DNA from: Notamacropus eugenii
Lineage: Eukaryota > Chordata > Mammalia > Diprotodontia > Macropodidae
Assembly: GCF_028372415.1 (NCBI RefSeq)
Contig: NC_092879.1
Coordinates: 71,282,412-71,346,411, forward strand
Length of the DNA stretch: 64,000 nucleotides
Direction of reading: 5' to 3'
Part shown: positions 56,576 to 64,000 of the stretch, one piece after another
How the letters are laid out: each line of letters begins with the position of its first letter
Position numbering within the stretch: the stretch's first letter is position 1
Translations under genes and position numbers: made by a program
The notes under the pieces: model-generated
Database searches by the model: none
The model's input: the letters and a program-made list of their open reading frames with translations, nothing else
Told to the model about the DNA's origin: nothing

Positions 56576-58246
56576 ATGTCAGTGACAATTACTCTGAATT
56601 CAAGATAGTGCCTTTGCTTAAATAATCTTAATGGCAAATCCAAAGAAATTGCTTAGATTGTAAAAATATTCTCAGCCAGATATCTAACATTAAACAGTAA
56701 AAGTGCCTTGGGATAGCTCACTAAAATACATGATGATGCTTCAACTTCTGGCTGATTTTGTTTAAGTCCCAATAGTCTCAAAGAACTGAGGATTTGGAGT
56801 CAGAATCTGACAAATCTCTGTCTTGTAATTAGTACCTACATGACTTTGGGAAATTTTCTCAACATCCATCTGCTGCCTTAGTTTCTTCACCTGTAAAACG
56901 AAGGTGTTGGCATCCAGTAACTTCTCAGTCTTATGATCCTAATTGTGTGGGCCCTGGGTAGAATTGCCCTAGCCTGAAGGTCTGTGAGGTTGTCACAACA
57001 ACTCAGTGGTCTACTTACTCCCTGCAAGAAGGGAAATCTACGTGGGGGAGCAATCAGTCTCCTGGGGTTTTACTGGAGGCAGGAGCAGTTGTCCATCATT
57101 CTCTTTTCTTGTTCCCCTCCCCCTTTTCCACCCCATTCCTGGAAGCATAATATTATTGACACTTATTCCAATGGATATTCTCCCAGATCTGTTAAATGAA
57201 GGTAGATGTTGAGGGTGTGGAGGGGCATGGAGACGACTAGCTACAGCGAGGCTAAGGTAAGTTTCCCCCTCTTTTGGACAGCTGAGAGCTATTCTGCAAT
57301 CCCCTCCCCTTTTAATCCCAATGCCACCTGGGGTGAAACGGGGAAATTATTTTTGATACTAACTCTCCTTCTCCTGTGTAAAGTATTTGGCAGTTTGTAA
57401 ATAATTTGCACATGCATTATTTTTTTTTTGGAGTCTCACAATCTAGGTAACATTACCCCCATTTTGCATATAAGGAAAACTGAAGCTTAGAGAGATGAAG
57501 CAGCAGCCTGCCCATAATCTCCGAGGGAATCAATAACAGAGGTGTCTTAAGTATTTCACAGTTTTGCCTAAGATAAGCTGGGTTTCAAGAGAAGAGATCG
57601 GCAAGGCTGAGTGTCAGGTATAAATCGGTGTTCACCCAACATGGATGCTTAACAGGAGCATAATCTTTCAAGCTTGAATCTTGGGGATAGGGCTGTCAGT
57701 CCATGGGAAGAAAGCTGTCAGCAACAGAATGAAGACTTCCACAGCGTTTTGAATTGTCATGGGACATGGTCTGCCCAGTGGGAGCCAGGGTCCCCTCTAC
57801 ATTTGATTGGCCCTAATACTTTTGCCCATGTGCCACTGATGCTGCTTGGGTTGGCTACCAGGGTGAGCCTAGGAGCCTGGGTGAGCCTGGGCCTTTTTGC
57901 TCCTGGTGGAAGGGGGAGGACTGTGGGCAGCACTTACCTGGCTTCCAGATAATTAGAAAAGGTTGGGTGTTAACAAGAGTGATTAGCACTTGCTAGCTTG
58001 CTCTTTAGGTAAAGCAATCTGCTCCATTTAATTGGTCAATTGTCCTTAGGAGAACTAAAAAGGTGTTTGGAGAGAACTTAAGCTGGGTATGTGTTTCCAG
58101 GTTGACTAGAGAAGGGCTCGGAGCTACAAATTCATGGGATAGGTCTGTAGTTATTATGAGCTATTTATGGCTCCTTGTTTTGCCTGGATTTGAGATTTCA
58201 CCCGTGGGGAATTCCCAGTGCCAAAACTCCCTTCCCTTACCCTAAA

Positions 58247-58425
58247 GCAAGAGTCTTGACCTTTTGTGTCAGGAACCCCATTAGCAGTCTGATAAACTCT
58301 ATGGAACCCTTCTCAGAATCATGCTTTTAAATACATAAAATATATAGGATTACAAAGGAAACCCATTATATTGAAATACAATTATCAAAATTTGTTTTTA
58401 AGTTCACAGACTCTGGGTGAAGAAG
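58247..58425 (-). repeat. hAT-like repeat, reverse
   Basis: Reverse copy of the family at 6325: AGAGTCTTGACCTTTTGTGT at one end, AATTGTATTTCAATATAATG (reverse-complement sense) in the middle. Nearly full length but diverged. Confidence 0.6.
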
Positions 58426-58544
58426 GTACCTTCTTTATTGTGATTTGGCTGAGCCAAGCAGCCTTGCATTGATCCTACCAAGAAGAAGATTCCTTGACTG
58501 CTGATTTTTCTGCCTGTCAATTTTATTTTGAGGGGTCCAATACT

Positions 58545-58700
58545 GTTAGAACTGGGTAGGAGCCTTGAGATTGTCTAGTGCAACCCCATTGTTCTAAAGA
58601 GTAGGAAACTGAGGCAGCCCAGTGTGAGAAGTGGTTTGCCCAAGGCCCCACAGGAAGTAAGTGGCAAATGCTGGATTAGAAACCCTAACCCCTGGCATTG
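58545..58700 (-). repeat. SINE fragment, reverse
   Basis: TAGGAGCCTTGAGATTGTCT, TAGGAAACTGAGGCAGCCC and GGTTTGCCCAAGGCCCCAC. Confidence 0.65.
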
Positions 58701-60837
58701 GAACTCTGTCTCTTATTTATTGAGTGTATGGCCTTCGATAACAAGGCACCTTCTGGGGTTCCTGACTCCCGTCTTCTCTTCTTTCACCATAACATGCTTA
58801 TTGTAAATTCAGAAACTGACCTTTTGATCTAAGCAGACTTTTGGGGAGCGCTGGCAACATAAGTCCCCTTTTCCCGAGCGGCTCTCCCCCTGCATGAACT
58901 GACCTTTCAGGTTTCAAGGCCTAAAGAGTTGAGTGATGAATTCCTGGGGCACAGAGAGGTGACTCTCAAACCATCTTCATTAATTCATTCAAAAAGCACA
59001 GTAAACCCCTACTATGTGCCAGGGTCTGTGTTGGGTGCTGGAGAGACAAAAACCTGAAATAATCTCTACTCCACAAGTTTTGACATTCTATTGGGGGCCT
59101 CTAATTTAAGCACAAAGCACAAGGGAATACAAAGTAATTTGGAGGAGGGCATTAGCACCTGGGTGGGTGGGGGCGTATTTGAATGGAGCTTTGAAGGAAA
59201 CTAGAGATTCTGCAAGGTAGAGGCGGGGAGGAAGGGGGCGGGGAGCTCCTACCTGTCCAATATGGAGCCCCTTCATGGAACGTCTGGAGGTCTGTAAATC
59301 GGAGTGGCTGGAACCTAGAATTGAATAGGGGGAGGAATGTATAATCAGTAAGGTGTGCTGCAGCTAACACTGGAGAGTGTGTTTCTGACAATGGGCTGGG
59401 GAGAGGTCCCCAGCGTGGTGATTTCATCTAACCCCATGCATCCTGGCTTGATGTTCAAGCCAATGAAATACAATTTCAACCCACATTTATTAAGCTTCTA
59501 GTTTATACTGAAACGATCCTGCTGAGTTGCTGGGTAGGAGTGGGGTGGGAGTAACAAAAAAAAAATTAGTGCTTGGTCCAACAACGTGTTTTCTTCTGAT
59601 GAAAGTTGTTACAGTCATTTTCCACAGAAAGGCTCTGAGGCCCAGAGACAAAGCAGGTAGACCAGAATCCCATAGCTAGTGAATGTCAGAGTTAGTAGGT
59701 TAGGTCTCTGAGCTCTAACAGCAGTATCCCTTGGGGTATCCCCCTAGTCTAGCCACAGAAAACATAGGGAGAAAATGAACAGACAGGTTCATTTTCTGGA
59801 GCTCTCTAAGCAAGGGGGAGCCACCGCCAGCCTCCCTCTTTCTTCCAGAAGCCCTGATTAGGAGGAAGGTATCCATCTTTTTTTCATCCCTGTCTTTCTC
59901 CTCTTCACATCCAAAAATGTCAGGGGCACTTTGTTTTAATTTAAATAAACACAAATCACTCCATCCCAGCCCTGATCAAAGCGTGAGTTGTCGTGGCAAC
60001 AGGCTGGGTGGTGGGGGCTCAGAGGAGAGAGTAGAAAGGAGCTGGGTGGTGGATTAGGGGCAAGTGGAGAAAACACCTCCCCCTTTCCCCCAACCCACCT
60101 CTGGATGAGGGAGGCCTAGAAGGAGAAAGGGAGGGAGGGATAGCAGGGAAAGAGGCTAGGTTCCTGGACTCTGCCCTCATCCTCCAAATGGCCAACATCA
60201 GCTGCCCCCCCCACCCCATCTCTTCCATCCTTCCAGCTTTGTCTGGGAGCCAGTGAGGGTTCATCTGTAGTGTGACTATCACTGATTGCAAATGTCTCCG
60301 TGGTCCCCGAGAGCAGCCTGAGGGAGAAGGCTCTCGTATCTCTTAAGTGCGACTGATGAGCTTGGAAAGGCACTCCTGCCTTCTCTCTCCTGGAGCCCCA
60401 GGGCTTCACAGGCCCATTTCGGTTAAAGGGAAATGGCAAGAAGGGCCTCTTGCTGCCCTGGATATGATAAAGCCCTAGGAGGCAAGATGGCCTGGGGGAA
60501 AGCAATGAAGGGACTTCGAAGCCTCCAGGCATCTTCTTTGTTGGCTGGGGATTGCCTCAGCTCTAATCGAAGGACCACAGATCCCAGGGGCTTGTGGGTA
60601 GGCACAGTTCCAGTGTGCCTCATGAGCACTTTAAGGCACAGGTGTCCATGGAATGACTTAGCTCTTATCGTGAGACAGTGTTGTCCTGGAAAGAAAATTC
60701 AGCTCTGATTTAGGACTTAAAACTCTGCAAAGCCAGATCAAGACTAATTTGACTGGAAGGTTACAAAAATGATTTTTGTCTCAGATTCTTGGCAGATTCC
60801 ACCCAGACAGTTTGTGGAATATGCCCTAAAACTTTGA

Positions 60838-61097
60838 TCATAGTTCGCATTTATGTAGTTGTTACTGTGCGTCAGGAACTGTGTTAAGGACTTTACAAAT
60901 ATTATCGCATCTGATCCTTACGAGAACTCTGGGAGGTAGGTGCTCTTATTATACCCATTTTACAGATGAGAAAGCTGGAAGTTCATTGACTTTCCCAGGG
61001 TCACCCAGGGACTAAGTGTTTGATGCTGGATTTGAACTTGTCTTCCATTCTTCAGGTCCAGTGCTTTATCCACTGCACCTCCCAGCTGCCTCACCCT
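60838..61097 (-). repeat. MIR-type SINE, near full length
   Basis: Reverse copy: GTTACTGTGCGTCAGGAACT, TGATCCTTACGAGAACTCTG, CCCATTTTACAGATGAGAAA, TCCCAGGGTCACCCAGGG and TTATCCACTGCACCTCCC. Confidence 0.8.
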
Positions 61098-61239
61098 TTG
61101 CTTTGAGGGGAACATGGGGAACCACCAGGGCATTTTGGGGTTCTGGATACAGATCGGTTGGAGCATTGGATCTGGTGGCAGGAGACGGTGCCAACCACAG
61201 GTCTGAGGAAAATGGCTAAGTTTCTCTCTTTCCTCATTC

Positions 61240-61395
61240 TTGGGTCATTGACTTAAAGCTGGGAGGAACTTTAGAAGTCACCTAGTCTAATTCCCCCATT
61301 TTACATATAGGGAAACTGAGGACCAGAAAGGCTAAATGACTAGCCTAAGATTACACAGGTAGTAAGTGGCAGAGGTGAGATTGTCTCAGAACTTG
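61240..61395 (-). repeat. SINE fragment, reverse
   Basis: TTAGAAGTCACCTAGTCTAA, CCCCCATTTTACATATAGGG and AAGATTACACAGGTAGTAAG. Confidence 0.7.
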
Positions 61396-62194
61396 TGTCC
61401 TCTTCAGTTTTCTTTCTTTTTCTTTCTTTTTTAACAAATACATTTACATTAAGAGTTTTTGTTTTTACATCACCTATATTTCCCAATTCATCTCTTACCA
61501 CCCCTCCCAGAGGGCAACAACAACACAGGAGCTGTTTGGCAAAACTAACCAGCACATAGAAGTCAGTTATTACATGCAATATTTCACATCCATGGTCTTG
61601 CCCCTTCCCCCATCTGGCAAAGAAGTGGACAGGGTCTCTTCTCACCTTTCTTCTTTGGGGCCCCAGTGATTTATTGTAATTTCATGACATTTCATTTGGC
61701 CTCCTCTGCTTTCTCTTTGCTTCATCCTGCTCTGTACCAGTGGGTGGCAGGAGAATACGGTCCCTGGGACTGGGCAGGCAGAAGAAGGGATCAAAATACA
61801 GGAGAGACTGGGTCTTCCTGTCTCTCAGCCAGCACTATTTCTGTGATGAGCAGAGTGTCCAGTAGGCTTTGTACTCAAGAAGAGCTGAGGGAGTGGGAAG
61901 GCACATTCCATCTAAGCATGTTCCTGCTTTGCACTAGGGGCCAAGGGAGATGAACTTGAGCCAGTCCTTCCCACAAAGAGCTCACTGGCTGGTGAGCAAA
62001 ATAAGGCCCAGAAGCCCACACCAACAGCTTGGAGTAAGGGACCTGAAGGAGGGCTGTGTTTGGTAGAAGGAGACATGGTTCCTAGCTATAGGGACCAGAG
62101 AAGCCTTCTTGGAAGAGGTAACCATGAGGCAAAGATTGGGAGTCTGAGATCTGAGACTTACTGAGTGATTTTGAGTAGATAAGAGGCAGCATAG

Positions 62195-62375
62195 ATCAAG
62201 GGACAGAGCCATGGATTTGGACTAGAATGATCTGGGTTCAGATCCTGTTTCTGCTGCTTCTTTGTTGGGCTTAATCTTTTTGGACCTCACTTTCCTTGTG
62301 TATAAAATGAAGGGGTTGGGCTAGATTATCTCTAAGGTACTTTCCAGGTCTAGAACTATGGTCCTGTGAGCCCAT
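62195..62375 (+). repeat. MIR-type SINE fragment
   Basis: TGATCTGGGTTCAGATCCTG (B-box-like), then CTTTCCTTGTGTATAAAATG and GGTTGGGCTAGATTATCTC. Confidence 0.6.
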
Positions 62376-63114
62376 CTTTGGGTCTTGGATTCTTCATCTA
62401 AAAAATGGTGCAGTTGGACCATGCCTAAATCCTATGATTGGAGGTAAGGTTTTGGCAGGTGAAGAAGGGAGAGAAGGATAGAATGCCACACATATTTCCA
62501 TGAAAAGGGTGAAGAAGCTAGAAATGGCTAAATTTGACTGGAGCATGGGGTGAAGTTGGGATCTGGGGAGATAAGGTTGGAAAGGTAGGTCAGAACCAGA
62601 GCATGTAAGTCCTTGAATACCAGGCTAAGGAGTATTCCGGTAGTCCAGTGAATGTCTTCTTCCCCAAAGTGGAGAGGCCCTCCAATACTGCAGGTCACAA
62701 CCCACTCAGGTCTTCTGCATTTTCACCACCCAAGCTATGTGTTCATAATCCCTCGCTCTGACCATGTGAACAGCCCATTTTTTCTTCCTGCTCATACATT
62801 TCTGTGATGAGATTTCCCCCCCCCCCCAATATTTGTCCTTTGTTTGTCATATGTTACACCCAGCTCACACCCATCATGGACCTCTTTATTATCCTCTGGG
62901 TGATCTTTAATTTCAGTTCTTTAGAGATTGTCAGGTTCTGTGACTAAAATCCATGCAACAATGACAGATAATGTTGATGTTAAAGAGAAAGAGCTTTGTT
63001 ACAGGGAGAAGCTCAGGGCCATTAGGAAAACTTGGCAGTTTCTTAAAGGCAATTACTTTGCCTCTTCCTGTTCAAATCTGGGACCAACCCATTTCATTTT
63101 CTGTTATGTCTTTG

Positions 63115-63200
63115 TGTATATGTATATGTGTATGTATATGAATGTCTTTATATGCAATACACACACACACACACATACACACACACACACATATATATAT
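63115..63200. repeat. TATG / CA / TA compound microsatellite
   Basis: TGTATATG repeats followed by a CA tract and a short TA tract; no other feature. Confidence 0.9.
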
Positions 63201-64000
63201 GTAAAATGCATATACACTGATGATGAGCCCTATAGGTTGCCTTTCCAATTATGTTTCATAGTCTGGATGAGAGAGATTCTTCATCCACTTGGTTTCTCTT
63301 ATGTGGATAGTTGGGTTTAACTCTTCTGGGTGATCATGGGGGTTCTTTAAGAGATTGTACAATGTTCTGAAGCTTTAGGCAATCAGTACAATGTCGCTTC
63401 AAATGGGAGTATTTGGATGACCTTACCATCTATACGTTAAGGAATGTACCTCCAAATCAGAGAGTGTCTCCTTGTTGGAGTCAGACAGGTGTGAAATAGA
63501 ACTCAGCCCTTTATTCTACTTTTAGTCATGTGTAAGTGTTTGGTGACTCAGTCACCTCCAAGTGGGCACTGTGGCACCCAACAGAATCTCTGGGGTCTTC
63601 TGTCTTGATTGTCATTGCTCCAGTTCCTTGAATTCTCTCTATAGAAAAATAATGCTTTTGCCGAGCCATCAAAAAGGCATCCTCTATGAGTTGATGCTTT
63701 TGTCTACTTCTCTTGTTCAAGGTGGGAGGAATGAAGGGGGCCCCTGGGGAAGATAGAGAGGGAGTACTGAGGGAGAAAGAAATAACAGGAGCTGGGAAAA
63801 ATTGTAAGCAAAGGAGCCAGAAACATTTTGAGGCTTTTCTAATCTTTTTTTCCTGAGCTGTATCAGGGATGGCTGATTTTTGACTTGGACTCCAGGGATT
63901 TGATTTTCGCTTGTGTGGCTGGAAGAGATCTAATAAAGCACAAATCGAAAATGGAAAGAGCCCAAGCCAAATTTGGCTGTGTACCTTAGATGCTATCCCT

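Larger units (their letters stand above)
55323..64000. other. Gene-free region downstream of CNGA2
   Basis: No gene supported over 8.7 kb. It holds decayed SINEs (separate entries, plus fragments near 56770-56945, 57440-57550 and 59600-59720), an L2/L3-like remnant near 58985-59160, and a CA/TA repeat at 63115-63200. Predicted ORFs are short, lack domains and mostly overlap repeats. Confidence 0.6.

Noticed and set aside
1-64000. Endogenous retrovirus, LTR or other virus-derived element
   Set aside because: No LTR pair or viral gene motif was recognised in the window; the only reverse transcriptase is that of L1.

Overview
The window looks like marsupial nuclear DNA, very probably from the X chromosome. 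It starts inside a young marsupial-type L1, carries many copies of the tRNA-derived CORE/MIR-type SINEs and L1 3' ends typical of marsupials, and holds two split host genes on the + strand that are neighbours on human Xq28, FATE1 and CNGA2. Synteny and species are inferred from memory; no search was run.

Layout. Bases 1-5126 are the 5' part of a full-length L1 on the - strand: 5' UTR, an intact 393-codon ORF1, and ORF2 open for 808 codons until the window edge. Bases 5127-11200 are gene-free and made of old repeats, including a 5'-truncated L1 with a clear 15-bp target-site duplication. Bases about 11230-15620 form a decayed tandem array with a period near 220 bp, and 16290-20450 a second array of about 48 units near 85 bp.

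A FATE1-like gene (MFF/Miff family, tail-anchored) follows in five coding exons between 20981 and 37600; exon phases agree and give about 210 residues. Its third intron contains a third decayed array (27870-30510, about 65-bp units). Long GT and CA repeats flank its second coding exon. Bases 37601-46345 are repeat-bearing spacer with a possible promoter at the end.

CNGA2, the principal subunit of the olfactory cyclic-nucleotide-gated channel, occupies 46346-54268 in six coding exons (672 residues) and looks complete. Bases 54269-64000 hold its 3' UTR and old SINEs, with no gene recognised.

The two genes share no pathway. FATE1 acts at ER-mitochondria contacts in testis and adrenal; CNGA2 acts in olfactory cilia. 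Their adjacency is a matter of conserved synteny. I found no new multi-gene system. The most unusual material is the three unrelated decayed tandem arrays around FATE1, the complementary GT/CA repeats around its exon 2, a perfect 25-bp hairpin in its second intron, and the apparently intact L1.
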